Shown: positions 28,684 through 37,156 of the stretch, piece after piece
How positions within the stretch are numbered: the first letter of the stretch is position 1
Layout of the letters: each line of letters starts with the position of its first letter
Assembly: GCA_963794655.1 (NCBI GenBank)
Contig: CAWCEV010000006.1
Coordinates: 310,001-374,000, forward strand
DNA from: Roseiarcus sp963794655
GTDB lineage: Bacteria; Pseudomonadota; Alphaproteobacteria; Rhizobiales; Beijerinckiaceae
Length of the DNA stretch: 64,000 nt
Reading direction: 5' to 3'
The notes under the pieces: generated by a model
What the model saw: the letters and a program-made list of their open reading frames with translations, nothing else
Database searches by the model: none
Told to the model about the DNA's origin: nothing
Position numbers and translations under genes: made by a program

Positions 28684-29580
28684 ATGGACCGTATCGAATC
28701 CATGTCGGTCGTTGTCAGCATTGCCGAGGCCGGGAGCCTTTCAGCGGCCTCGCGGAAGCTCCGCATGCCGGTCCCAACTGTCAGCCGCAAGCTCTCCGAA
28801 CTGGAAGCACGCCTGGGGACGCAATTGTTTCAGCGGTCGTCACGTCGGGTTTCGCTTACCGAGGCGGGGCGAACATATGTCGAGGCCTGCAAGCGGATCA
28901 TCGAACAGGTCGACGATGCGGAGAAAGAGGCGTCGGGCGAGTACCGTGCTCCGACCGGCGATCTTACCGTGACCGCGCCATGGGGGCTCGGACATCTTCA
29001 TCTCCTGCCGCTCTCTTGCGAATTCGAGCGGGCCTATCCCAATATCGCCTTGCGCCTTCTGCTGAGCGACCGCGTGCTGGACCCTGTTGAGCACAACATC
29101 GATATCTCGGTCCGCATAGGCCCGCTCGCATCCAGCGCCATGATCGCGACGCGCATCGGCTCGGTCCGGGTCGTCGCTTGCGCGAGCCCGGGGTATCTCG
29201 AGGCCCGCGGTCGGCCGAAGTCGCCCGCCGATCTCATCGATCACGACTGCATTGCGGTCGATGAGATGGGAGTGCCGCGCTATTGGAGGTTTGCGAAGGA
29301 CGGCGTTGAAATCGCGGCGCCCATTCGCTCACGGCTTACCGTCAGCACCTCAGAGGCCGCGGTGCAGGCGGCGGTCCTCGGCTCGGGCGTCACTCGCGTA
29401 ATGTCGTATAAGATGGAGGCGTCGAGGCGCGCGGGGGCGCTTGCCATCATTCTCGACGAATTCGAAAGTGAGCCGTTGCCGGTGCACATCGTCTACACCG
29501 AGCGAAAGCCAATGCCCCTGAAACTTCGCGTTTTTCTCGATTGGCTGGGGCCGCGCCTCAAAGCCCGTCTGGCGCCCTAA
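28684..29580 (+). CDS. LysR-family transcriptional regulator
   Basis: A 298-residue DNA-binding regulator. The winged helix-turn-helix occupies about residues 1-62 (MSVVVSIAEAGSLSAASRKL, PTVSRKLSELEARLG, LTEAGRTYVE), followed by the substrate-binding effector domain (about 90-295, GDLTVTAPWGLGHLHLLPL, CASPGYLEARGRPKSPADL). The ATG at 28684 begins the canonical N-terminus. By the usual LysR logic it should act on the divergent hydrolase cluster and on itself from the intervening 284 bases. The effector is unknown. Confidence 0.93.
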   Translation: MDRIESMSVVVSIAEAGSLSAASRKLRMPVPTVSRKLSELEARLGTQLFQRSSRRVSLTEAGRTYVEACKRIIEQVDDAEKEASGEYRAPTGDLTVTAPWGLGHLHLLPLSCEFERAYPNIALRLLLSDRVLDPVEHNIDISVRIGPLASSAMIATRIGSVRVVACASPGYLEARGRPKSPADLIDHDCIAVDEMGVPRYWRFAKDGVEIAAPIRSRLTVSTSEAAVQAAVLGSGVTRVMSYKMEASRRAGALAIILDEFESEPLPVHIVYTERKPMPLKLRVFLDWLGPRLKARLAP

Positions 29581-29663
29581 GTCACCCCCGGCTTAGCTTG
29601 ACCCCCATCCCGGGCTTGCGCCAGTTTTGCCGCAGCGGGCCGCAAAATCGAAAAGGAAGTCCG

Positions 29664-30428
29664 ATGGCAGTTATCAAAGCGCCGCCAGATCAAAACGGCG
29701 TCGTCCTGGATGCAGGGGACGTCCTGCTGGTCGAGAGTCAAGGTCTCGCCACGGACACCGTCGTAAACACGCGCGGGCGCGTGGAGGTTGCCGGCGGCGG
29801 TGTGTCAGATCATTCGATCATCAACTTGTTCGGAGTCGAGAACGTCGAGCCATTCGGCGTCTCCGACAATTCTGTGATCAATAGAGGCGGTCGTGAAAAT
29901 GTCGATCGAGGCGTTTCCAACGGCACGAATATCGTAGGCGGAGTCGAGGTCGTCGATTTCAAAGGTCACGCCAACGACACCACCATCAGCGGTTCGGGGC
30001 GGCTCGATATCCTCGGGGCCTCCGATGCGACCAACGTCACCTTTGCCGGCCAGGGCCGAAGCTCCGTTCAAATCCAGGTCCCGGCCAATCTGAAGGGCAC
30101 GATTTCCGGTTGGCATGTTGGCGACTTTGTCGATCTGCTCGGTATCAGGGACGTCTCCGTGAGCGAGTTGGGCAACGTCCTGACCGTGAAGTACCGGGAG
30201 GGAAATGAGCATCTTCAGACGACCTATACGCTCGCGGACCAGCAACCCAACACGCATTTCGAGGTTCGCGCGGACGGGCATAATGGGACGGACATCGTGC
30301 TCGTGGGGGGGCTCAGCCGCATCACCACGACTTCTTCTTCTAAAGCGGCGCGCGCCGGGTTGGAGTCGGAACAGCAGCTTTTGTCATTCCCGCGCAAGCG
30401 GACATCCAGAGTTACATCAGGGCCTTGA
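29664..30428 (+). CDS. Strand-loop-strand repeat protein, copy 2 (C-terminus probably frameshifted)
   Basis: A 254-residue member of the same family as the proteins at 6344 and 30545, with the shared start xxxxAPPDQNGVVLDAGD, four to six strand-loop-strand repeats (GGVSDHSIINLFGVENVE) and the common C-terminal domain (NLKGTISGWHVGDFVDLLG to GTDIVLVGG). The paralogs end a few residues after DLVLV. Here the frame continues through an intergenic palindrome. A one-base slip in the G7 tract at 30305-30311 would give GAQPHHHDFFF and a TAA at 30341-30343, matching the paralog C-termini (HHHHEIA, GGDFHLV). The ATG follows AAAAGGAAG. Export is expected but no signal is visible. Confidence 0.75.
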   Translation: MAVIKAPPDQNGVVLDAGDVLLVESQGLATDTVVNTRGRVEVAGGGVSDHSIINLFGVENVEPFGVSDNSVINRGGRENVDRGVSNGTNIVGGVEVVDFKGHANDTTISGSGRLDILGASDATNVTFAGQGRSSVQIQVPANLKGTISGWHVGDFVDLLGIRDVSVSELGNVLTVKYREGNEHLQTTYTLADQQPNTHFEVRADGHNGTDIVLVGGLSRITTTSSSKAARAGLESEQQLLSFPRKRTSRVTSGP

Positions 30429-30458
30429 GGTCTGGATACCCGCTTTCGCGGGCATGAC
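30383..30458. repeat. Palindromic intergenic repeat (two 27-base inverted arms)
   Basis: Left arm 30383-30409 and right arm 30432-30458 are inverted copies matching at 23 of 27 positions, separated by 22 bases. The right arm reads CTGGATACCCGCTTTCGCGG onward, the style of dispersed palindromic repeats common in alphaproteobacterial intergenic DNA. The stop codon of copy 2 (30426-30428) lies in its loop. It may act as a bidirectional terminator between the converging genes. Confidence 0.75.
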
Positions 30459-30544
30459 AGTGAGCGCCGACTTTTCAGGGCCTATCCCGGTTCGCGGGAA
30501 TTTCGTTCGGTCACCGACAGGGCGCGCGTCCGCGGGGCCTGCCG

Positions 30545-31390
30545 TCACGCAATTTCATGGTGGTGATGGGCCTGTACGCCGGTGACTGGTACGAGCACGA
30601 GGTCGCCGCCTCCGTGCGCATCGTGGCGAATCTCGATCTTGGTGTTCGCCTGCTGACCGGCCAATGAATAGGTCACGGTTCGATTGCCGTCGTCTGGATC
30701 AAAGTAATTCACCGTCACCGTCGTATCCGCGGCATTTTCATGAACGCTCGTTATGTGCGTCTTGTTGCTGAAGTGGATGACGTCTCCGACACTCCAGTCG
30801 GTGATGGTCCCCTTGAGACTCGTCGGGTACCTCAGATCCAGGCGGGACCGTGAGCCTTCAAATATGACATTGTCCGCGACGCCGCCCGGGCCGACCTCTT
30901 CCACGCCGCCGTTGATCGTCGTGTTATTAGCTACGCCGCCATGGACATACTGGACGCCAAATCGATTGACGATCGTACCGTTGCTTGCGCCGTGGACCCA
31001 TTCGGCGCCGTCGTTGATGATCGTGTCGTTGCCTACGCCGCGAACATTAAGCGTGCCGCCGTCGATAATTGTGTGGTCGGCCGTGCCGCCGAAGGCGACG
31101 TTTTCGACGCCGCCGTCGATAATTGTGTGGTCGGCCGTGCCGCCAAAGGCGACGTTTTCGACGCCGCCGCGCTTGATCGTCGTATCGTCGGCGACGCCGC
31201 CGCTGCCGACATCCTCGACGCCCAAGCCCTTGATCAGCGTGTCGACGGTCGTCCCGCCGTCGACGACAACCGCTCGGCCGAGAAGGTCGATCGTCGTACC
31301 GGTGGCGGTTCCCCCGTTATGAACGTGCAGGACGTCTCCGCGCTCCAAAACCAGGTTCTCTTTATCAGGGGGCGCGGTATAGCTCGTCAT
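30545..31390 (-). CDS. Strand-loop-strand (AIDA-type) repeat protein, copy 3
   Basis: A 281-residue paralog with N-terminus MTSYTAPPDKENLVLERGD, about nine beta-solenoid repeats and the shared C-terminal domain (SLKGTITDWSVGDVIHFSN to GGGDLVLVPV) ending HHHHEIA. Two adjacent repeats are almost identical at DNA level (31061-31168). The ATG at 31390 is chosen because the paralogs start at the same point. No signal peptide or translocator domain is present. It faces copy 2 tail to tail, suggesting an inverted duplication of an ancestral gene. Confidence 0.78.
   Translation of the reverse strand: MTSYTAPPDKENLVLERGDVLHVHNGGTATGTTIDLLGRAVVVDGGTTVDTLIKGLGVEDVGSGGVADDTTIKRGGVENVAFGGTADHTIIDGGVENVAFGGTADHTIIDGGTLNVRGVGNDTIINDGAEWVHGASNGTIVNRFGVQYVHGGVANNTTINGGVEEVGPGGVADNVIFEGSRSRLDLRYPTSLKGTITDWSVGDVIHFSNKTHITSVHENAADTTVTVNYFDPDDGNRTVTYSLAGQQANTKIEIRHDAHGGGDLVLVPVTGVQAHHHHEIA
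31061..31168 (-). repeat. 54-bp tandem duplication inside repeat protein copy 3
   Basis: Units 31061-31114 and 31115-31168 differ at one position and encode the 18-residue unit GGVENVAFGGTADHTIID twice. The other repeats of the gene are much more diverged, so this duplication is recent. Confidence 0.85.
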
Positions 31391-31612
31391 GGCGGAACCC
31401 GTGTTCTCCTGCGCGCCTCGCTTGGCAAGCGCTGGTCGCAAGCCTCGCCGCGGCATTATCAGAGATCGTCTTTAACCCGTTCAGTCCCGTGTGGAAAGTC
31501 TGCGTTCTCCGGTTTTCTCCAGCCCTGCCTACCCCCGAGACGGCGGGTCCTCCTGCCCGCGCTTTCCGCCGCGCTTCATGCTAGATGAGCGCGTGACGAA
31601 GGTGGATCGGTC

Positions 31613-32038
31613 ATGATTTGGGGAACGTTCGCGCTGATTTTCGCCGCCGCCTTCACCGGCGCGTCGTTCTACGTCAACTGGGTCGAGCAGCCGGCGCGGC
31701 TCAAGCTCGAGGACGAGGCGCTGCTCGGCGAATGGGGGCCGAGCGACAGCCGCGGCGTCGCGCTTCTCCTCGTCTTCGCGCTGATCGCGGCGGTCGCCGG
31801 CCTCATCTCCTATTTCGAGACCCAGGACCCGCGCTGGGCGTTCGGCGCGGTCGCGATCATCCTCAGCTGGCCCTACGCCTTTTTTGTCATGTCGCCGCTC
31901 GACAACCAGATCCGCGGCTTGCGGGGACCGGACGTCGGCGCGGCGCGGGCCTTGGTGCGGCAGTGGGGCGTCGTCGAAACCGGGCTCACCGGACTGGGGC
32001 TGCTGGCGATTGCCCTGTTCGTCTGGGTGGTGTTCTGA
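31613..32038 (+). CDS. DUF1772-type integral membrane protein
   Basis: A 141-residue protein with four hydrophobic segments (about residues 2-22, 47-67, 75-92, 118-140) and the pattern GASFYVNWVEQPAR after helix 1, which is typical of DUF1772 membrane proteins. Function is unknown in the family. The ATG follows AAGGTGGATCGGTC. It precedes cobS by 71 bases in the same direction, but no functional link to cobalamin is evident. Confidence 0.75.
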   Translation: MIWGTFALIFAAAFTGASFYVNWVEQPARLKLEDEALLGEWGPSDSRGVALLLVFALIAAVAGLISYFETQDPRWAFGAVAIILSWPYAFFVMSPLDNQIRGLRGPDVGAARALVRQWGVVETGLTGLGLLAIALFVWVVF

Positions 32039-32109
32039 GCGTCCCCGCCGATGTCGACTCTCCGCTCGCCGCCTGAGCCACATCGATCGATCCGCGGCGG
32101 GCCTCCAGG

Positions 32110-32910
32110 ATGACCGGCCGAGATCCGTCCCGCTTGACGCCCGCCGCGCGCGACATCGGCGACGCGCTCGGCTTTTTCACCCGCATGCCCGTTCGCGCGA
32201 GCGCCGGCGCGCCGTTTGACCTCAACCGTGTCGCCTGGGCGGCGCCGGTCGCGGGCGCCGCGGTCGGCCTTGTCGGGGCTCTGGCGCTGGCGCTGACAGG
32301 CGCCGTCGGCCTGCCGCATCTCATGCGCGCCGGCCTGGCGACAGCGGCGGTTGTCGCCGCGACCGGCGCCCTGCACGAGGACGGGCTCGCCGACGTCGCC
32401 GACGGCTTCGGCGGCGGCGCGACGAGGGCGCTGAAGCTCGACATCATGCGCGACAGCCGGATCGGCGCCTATGGCGCAATCGCGCTGACCCTCGCTCTCA
32501 TCCTGCGCGTGGCCGCGCTCGCGGCGGCGCTCGACGACGGCTTCTGGCGCGCGTCCGCGAGCCTTGTCGCCGTCGCCGCGCTGTCGCGCGCTGGAGCGCT
32601 GACCCCGCTCGCGCTTCTGGCCCCCGCGCGCGCCGATGGCGCGGGCGCGGCGGCAGGCCGGCTCGACAATGGCGCGCTCGCCGCCGCCTGGGGTTCGGCC
32701 CTGGTCATCGCGCTCTTGCTTGGCCTCGTCTTTTTCGGCCTCGCCCACGCCGTCGCGGCGGCGCTGGCGAGCGGCGCCGGCGCGCTGGCGATGGTCGGGC
32801 TCGCGCGCCGCGCGATTGGCGGCCAGACCGGCGACGTCGCGGGCGCAGCACAGCAGCTCGCCGAGATCGCCGCCTGGTGCGGCCTTCTCATAGGGCAGGC
32901 CGCCCCCTAA
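32110..32910 (+). CDS. cobS: Adenosylcobinamide-GDP ribazoletransferase (cobalamin synthase)
   Basis: A 266-residue inner-membrane enzyme joining adenosylcobinamide-GDP to alpha-ribazole, the last stage of the cobalamin nucleotide loop. The family motif HEDGLADVADGFGGG (about residues 82-96) and IMRDSRIGAYG are present, with multiple alanine-rich membrane helices after residue 115. Length agrees with CobS/CobV. The next gene (DUF1289) starts right at its stop codon. Other cobalamin genes are not in the window. Its presence implies synthesis or salvage of B12. Confidence 0.94.
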   Translation: MTGRDPSRLTPAARDIGDALGFFTRMPVRASAGAPFDLNRVAWAAPVAGAAVGLVGALALALTGAVGLPHLMRAGLATAAVVAATGALHEDGLADVADGFGGGATRALKLDIMRDSRIGAYGAIALTLALILRVAALAAALDDGFWRASASLVAVAALSRAGALTPLALLAPARADGAGAAAGRLDNGALAAAWGSALVIALLLGLVFFGLAHAVAAALASGAGALAMVGLARRAIGGQTGDVAGAAQQLAEIAAWCGLLIGQAAP

Positions 32911-33147
32911 ATGAGGGGCATGTCCGCGCCCAACACGTCGACCCCGTGCGTAAAGGTCTGCGTTGTCGATCCCATCTCCGCGCTCTGCATCGGCTGCGGC
33001 CGCACGGTCGACGAAATCGCCGCCTGGACGGCGTTGAGCGAGACCGAACGCCTCGCCGTCATGGCCGAGCTCGACGGACGCCTCGCCCGCGCTCGTTCGC
33101 GTGCGTCGCGCGGCGGCCGGGTTGCGGCGCGCGCCCGGTTCTGGTGA
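32911..33147 (+). CDS. DUF1289 domain protein
   Basis: A 78-residue protein with the compact Cys motif of DUF1289: TPCVKVCVVDPISALCIGCG (about residues 11-30), a probable small metal- or Fe-S-binding fold, followed by a helical basic tail. Start is either the ATG immediately after the cobS stop or the in-frame ATG at 32920. It overlaps the following gene by TGATG. The family often lies beside cobS in alphaproteobacteria. The function is unknown. Confidence 0.88.
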   Translation: MRGMSAPNTSTPCVKVCVVDPISALCIGCGRTVDEIAAWTALSETERLAVMAELDGRLARARSRASRGGRVAARARFW

Positions 33148-33842
33148 TGCGCTTCCTCCTCCCGGTCGCGATTCTGGCGGCGGCGCTGGCGGCGCTGCTC
33201 TCGACTCCGCCGCAGTCCACTTTGCTCGGGCTCGACCATCATCGCTTCGCCAGCGCCGCGATCGGCGCCGCGCTCCTGCTCTGGCTCCTGCTTTCCGGCC
33301 TGCGTTCGCCGCGGCCGAGCGACGTCGCTCGGGTCGCCGGCGCGGCCGCGATCTGGGCCGCGCTCCTGCTCGCGCTGACCGGCGTCTACGCCTATCGCTA
33401 CGAGGCTTCCGACTTCGCAGGTCGCATCGCGGGCGAGCTTTTCCCGTCCGAGCCCGAAGTCGGGAGCGGCGGCGAAGTGATCGTCAACCAGCGTCTCGGC
33501 GGCGAGTTCGCGATTACCGGGCGGGTCAATGGCGCGCGCGTGACCTTCCTGTTCGACACCGGAGCTTCCGCGGTGGTGTTGACCTCCGCCGACGCTCGGC
33601 GCGCTGGGATCAACACCGGCGGCCTCGAATATGATGCGCCCGTCACGACCGCCAACGGGTCGGCGCTGGCGGCGGAGGTCCGGCTCGACCAGGTCGCCGT
33701 CGGCCCGATCGTGATGCACAATGTCACTGCCCTGGTCGCCCGGCCGGGGGCGCTGGACGAGAGCCTGCTCGGCATGAGCTTTCTCGGCCGGCTCAAGGGC
33801 TATGCGGTCGAGCGCGGGCGGCTCGTCCTGACGGCGCGGTGA
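33147..33842 (+). CDS. Membrane-anchored retropepsin-like aspartic protease
   Basis: A 231-residue protein with three hydrophobic segments in the first 95 residues (signal/anchor region) and a C-terminal clan AA domain. The catalytic motif is FLFDTGASAVVLT, followed by the flap-like VTTANGSALAAEV and the C-terminal hydrophobic-hydrophobic-Gly motif SLLGMSFLGRL. It matches the TIGR02281-type single-domain proteases, active as dimers and facing the periplasm. It overlaps DUF1289 (TGATG), so it belongs to the cobS operon by arrangement, not by known pathway. Confidence 0.9.
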   Translation: MRFLLPVAILAAALAALLSTPPQSTLLGLDHHRFASAAIGAALLLWLLLSGLRSPRPSDVARVAGAAAIWAALLLALTGVYAYRYEASDFAGRIAGELFPSEPEVGSGGEVIVNQRLGGEFAITGRVNGARVTFLFDTGASAVVLTSADARRAGINTGGLEYDAPVTTANGSALAAEVRLDQVAVGPIVMHNVTALVARPGALDESLLGMSFLGRLKGYAVERGRLVLTAR

Positions 33843-34149
33843 CGCTCGCTGGCGCAATTGCGTCCGGGTGGGAGTGGGGTAAGAAAAATCAGAAATTTCT
33901 TGCCTCATCCGAATACCCATGATATTGTTTATCGGAAATCGGCAGGACGTCGTAATCGGGCGGCTCGGAAGGAATTGGGGGGCCGCTTGCCGCGGCCCGA
34001 ATGCACGGCCCGACGGCGGCGGGCGGACGCTCCGACTGCGCGCGGCTGCCAATCGCGTCCGGAGCCGGTTTTGAGCGCTTTCTGGGGGGCGGCGAAAAAC
34101 CGGCGCCTAAGCGCCTGGAAAACTTAAATCGGCGGCGACGAAAAGGGCG
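33843..34149. other. Intergenic region between convergent genes
   Basis: This 307-base region holds no supported gene. A weak inverted repeat, GGTAAGAAA (33878-33886) with TTTCTTGCC (33896-33904), 8 of 9 matching, may serve as a terminator for the cobS operon and dusA, which converge here. Confidence 0.4.
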
Positions 34150-35175
34150 CTATTCGGCCGCCAAGAGGCCGATGGACGGACCGCTCCCGGCGGGTTCGAA
34201 GCGTCGCTCCACCCGGGCGACCGCCTCGCGCAGCACGTCGAGCTCGGCGCCGGGACGGACGCCCTCGCTCGCCAGAATACGACGGTAGGCGCGCGCCCCC
34301 GGCCGCCCGGCGAACAGGCCATGAAGATGCCGGGTGTAGTCATGCAGGCGTTCGCCGCGCTCAAGCCCGCGCGCGATGACCGGCATGAAGGCTTCGATCG
34401 CCTCGAACGCGCCGGCGACCGGAGCGTCCTCGCCGAACAGCTCGGGATCGACGCCGATCAGAAGCTCGGGCGTCTGATAGGCCGCGCGCCCGATCATCAC
34501 CCCGTCGAGATGGTCAAGCTCGGCCCGCGCCGACGCAAGGTCGACGACGCCGCCGTTGAGGACGATCGGCCAGTCGGGATGGGCGCGTTTCAGCGCACGG
34601 ACGAGCGGATAATCGAGCGGCGGGATCGACCGGTTGTCCTTGGGGCTCAGGCCCTCGAGCCAGGCTTTGCGCGCATGGACGATGAGCGCCGCCGCTCCAG
34701 CCGCCTTCACCGCTTCGGCGAAGGCGCCGAGCGCCTCGCTGGGCTCCTGCTCATCGACGCCGATGCGGCATTTCACCGTCACCGGAAGGTCGACTGCCCC
34801 AACCATCGCCGCGACGCAATCGGCGACCAGCTCCGGCTCGCGCATCAGGCAAGCCCCGAAACGGCCGCTTTGCACCCGGTCGGACGGGCAGCCGCAATTG
34901 AGGTTGATCTCGTCATAGCCGAACCCGGCCCCGATCCGCGCCGCCTCTGCGAGGCGCGCAGGGTCGGCGCCGCCGAGCTGGAGCGCAACCGGATGCTCGG
35001 CCGCATCGAAGCCGATCAGCCGCTCGCGCGGCCCGAACACGACCGCGTCCGCCGTCACCATCTCGGTGTAGAGCCGCGCCCGCCGCGTGAGCAGTCGATG
35101 GAACATCCGGCAGCGCCGGTCGGTCCAGTCCATCATCGGGGCGACGGCGAATCTAAATTCCTGATTTAGAAGCAT
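34150..35175 (-). CDS. dusA: tRNA-dihydrouridine(20/20a) synthase
   Basis: A 341-residue FMN enzyme reducing uridine 20/20a in the tRNA D-loop. The N-terminus FAVAPMMDWTDRRCRMFHRLL is the DusA signature. The catalytic Cys is in NLNCGCPSDRVQSGRFGACLM, with FMN/substrate motifs VTVKCRIGVD, LIVHARKAWLEGLSPK and VLNGGV. The C-terminal helical tRNA-binding domain follows after about residue 245. Length is typical. It converges on the cobS operon and is divergent from the second ABC operon. Confidence 0.95.
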   Translation of the reverse strand: MLLNQEFRFAVAPMMDWTDRRCRMFHRLLTRRARLYTEMVTADAVVFGPRERLIGFDAAEHPVALQLGGADPARLAEAARIGAGFGYDEINLNCGCPSDRVQSGRFGACLMREPELVADCVAAMVGAVDLPVTVKCRIGVDEQEPSEALGAFAEAVKAAGAAALIVHARKAWLEGLSPKDNRSIPPLDYPLVRALKRAHPDWPIVLNGGVVDLASARAELDHLDGVMIGRAAYQTPELLIGVDPELFGEDAPVAGAFEAIEAFMPVIARGLERGERLHDYTRHLHGLFAGRPGARAYRRILASEGVRPGAELDVLREAVARVERRFEPAGSGPSIGLLAAE

Positions 35176-35556
35176 TTCTCTCTGTAGTCTCGGGTCGCGT
35201 CGTTTGCACTCTCTCTACGCTATGAGGCGACCTCTTTGTCAACGGGACAATCCTTCGGCGCAAGGACGCGGAGGGATGGACGCTTGAAGTCGAGCGTCCC
35301 GTAGATCGAAACGAATTCCCGCGACCTTGTCGAGAGCGACCGGCCGCTTGCGGGCGAGATCGAGCGCGCGCTGCCTGGTTCGATCTGACCGCGCAGTGAT
35401 GACCTTCACGCAATGAACGCGACGCTGACCTGGCTGACAATGAGGCGAGGCTGATTGGATCGGCGAATTCCGATTTTTGCGCCACCGCAACCAGAATTTT
35501 CCGCTATTGTCCGGACAAGCGCCCACAAGAAATGGCGCGAGGGAGGAAAACTGGCC
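35176..35556 (+). other. Regulatory gap upstream of the second ABC operon
   Basis: This 381-base gap lies between dusA and the transporter ATPase. There is no supported gene. It contains two elements with the same half-sites: TTGTC-N5-GACAA (35236-35250) and TTGTC-N2-GACAA (35507-35518). The ribosome-binding site GGGAGGAAAA lies at about 35541-35550. Confidence 0.5.
35507..35518. promoter_or_regulatory. Perfect 12-bp palindrome, operator candidate
   Basis: TTGTCCGGACAA lies 39 bases before the ATPase start, a position suited to repression or activation of the operon. Its odd-centred sequence resembles LacI- or GntR-type operators in style only. No regulator gene is adjacent. Confidence 0.4.
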
Positions 35557-37152
35557 ATGGATGCTGACCGGCAAACTTGCGTCGGGGCCGGGTCGATCGG
35601 GGCGTCTGTAGAGATTCTCACAGAGGACGCAAACAACCTCCTGGTCGTGCGGAGCGTGTCGAAGCATTTTGGCGGGACCCAGGCGCTCTCCGAGGTCAGT
35701 ATGAGCTTGAAGGCCGGTGAAATCCTGGCGCTGCTCGGTGAGAACGGAGCGGGCAAGTCCACATTGATAAAGATACTTGCGGGGGTACACGCGCTCGACC
35801 AAGGGAGTGTGACCCTACAAGGCGTCGACGTAACGAATTCTCTCAGGCGTCTGCCCATCGCTTTTATCCACCAGGATCTCGGCCTGATCGACTGGATGAC
35901 GGTTGCCGAGAATATCTGCCAAACCTTGGGGTTTCCGCGTCGATTTGGCTTGATCGATTGGTCCGAGACGCGCCGCCGCGCCGCTGGGGCGCTCGAAATG
36001 CTCGGCGTTGACATCGATCCTGACATCAGGATCCAGAATCTGAGTCGAGCCGAGAAGTCCCTTGTCGCTATCGCTCGGGCGCTCGCCGCCGAGGCCCAGA
36101 TCCTCGTACTCGACGAACCCACCGCAAGCCTGCCCGCCGATGAGGTGACGCGACTGTTCACCGCCTTGCGTCGATTGCGCTCGCGCCGCGTCGCGATGAT
36201 CTACGTATCGCACCGACTGGACGAAGTGTTCGAGATCGCCGATCGGATGGTCGTCCTGCGCGACGGACGTGTGGTTGGGGAGCGCCTCGTGACACAAACC
36301 ACGCCGGACGAGGCGATCCTGCTGATCGTCGGCCGCGAGCCGTCGCAGGTTTTCCAGCGTCCAGCGGAACGGCACGGCTCGCCGCGGCTCGCGCTCGAAT
36401 CGGTCATGGCTGGCGACGTTGGGCCAATCAACTGCCAGATTCACGCGGGCGAGATTGTTGGTTTCGTCGGTCTGCGGGGCGCGGGCCAGGAAGTCGTCGG
36501 CCGCGCGTTGTTTGGCGTCGTCCCGACCACGGGGGGACGCGTTCTGCTCGACGACCGAGAGATCGCTCCCAGATCGCCGCGGGAGGCGATGAACAACGGT
36601 GTCGATCTGGTCTGCGCCGATCGGGTCGGCGAATCGATCATGCCGAGCCTGACGGTCCGCGAGAATCTTCTCCTCAACCCCCTCGCGGCGGGGCTTAGCC
36701 TGTTTTCCATGCTCCCGCCGGGGCGCGAATCGCGAGTCGCGTTGGACCTTGGTCAGCGGGTGGGCTTAAGACCCAACGACCCGACGCTGCCGATCGAGCT
36801 GTTGTCAGGCGGCAATCAACAGAAGGTGGTGATCGGCCGTTGGCTGCATCTTGCCGCCAAGGTCTATGTTTTCGAGGATCCTACGGCAGGCGTCGACGTG
36901 GGCGCCAAGGCGGAGATCTACCGCCTTTTCGACGTTGCTCTCCAGGCGGGAGCCGCTATTCTGATCGTATCGAATGATTTTGAGGAGGTCGCCAAGGTGT
37001 GCCATCGGGCGCTGGTGTTTAGCCGGGGGCTCGTTGTCGCCGAACTTTTGAGCGCCGATTTATCCGTCGAAAATCTGCTCGCCGAAGCCTCCGCCAACAT
37101 CCGACATTCAGCAGAAGCGGCCACCGCTGTCTTTGTCGACGGGACTCGGTGA
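35557..37152 (+). CDS. Sugar-type ABC transporter ATP-binding protein (two NBDs)
   Basis: A 531-residue RbsA/MglA-like ATPase. NBD1 (about residues 30-265) has Walker A GENGAGKST, signature LSRAEKSLVAIARAL (degenerate, but usual for NBD1 of this family) and Walker B ILVLDEPTASL. NBD2 (about 275-520) has a degenerate P-loop GLRGAGQEVV, signature LSGGNQQKVVIGRWL and VYVFEDPTAGVDVGAK, with Phe-Glu where Leu-Asp is common. It would drive the permease and binding protein encoded next. The ATG at 35557 follows GGGAGGAAAA; an in-frame upstream start has no support. The gene ends four bases before the permease ATG. Confidence 0.94.
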   Translation: MDADRQTCVGAGSIGASVEILTEDANNLLVVRSVSKHFGGTQALSEVSMSLKAGEILALLGENGAGKSTLIKILAGVHALDQGSVTLQGVDVTNSLRRLPIAFIHQDLGLIDWMTVAENICQTLGFPRRFGLIDWSETRRRAAGALEMLGVDIDPDIRIQNLSRAEKSLVAIARALAAEAQILVLDEPTASLPADEVTRLFTALRRLRSRRVAMIYVSHRLDEVFEIADRMVVLRDGRVVGERLVTQTTPDEAILLIVGREPSQVFQRPAERHGSPRLALESVMAGDVGPINCQIHAGEIVGFVGLRGAGQEVVGRALFGVVPTTGGRVLLDDREIAPRSPREAMNNGVDLVCADRVGESIMPSLTVRENLLLNPLAAGLSLFSMLPPGRESRVALDLGQRVGLRPNDPTLPIELLSGGNQQKVVIGRWLHLAAKVYVFEDPTAGVDVGAKAEIYRLFDVALQAGAAILIVSNDFEEVAKVCHRALVFSRGLVVAELLSADLSVENLLAEASANIRHSAEAATAVFVDGTR

Positions 37153-37156
37153 CCTC

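Noticed and set aside
33878..33904. Inverted repeat GGTAAGAAA/TTTCTTGCC as a terminator.
   Set aside because: The stem is short and AT-rich, with a mismatch and no T tract; noted only inside the intergenic entry.
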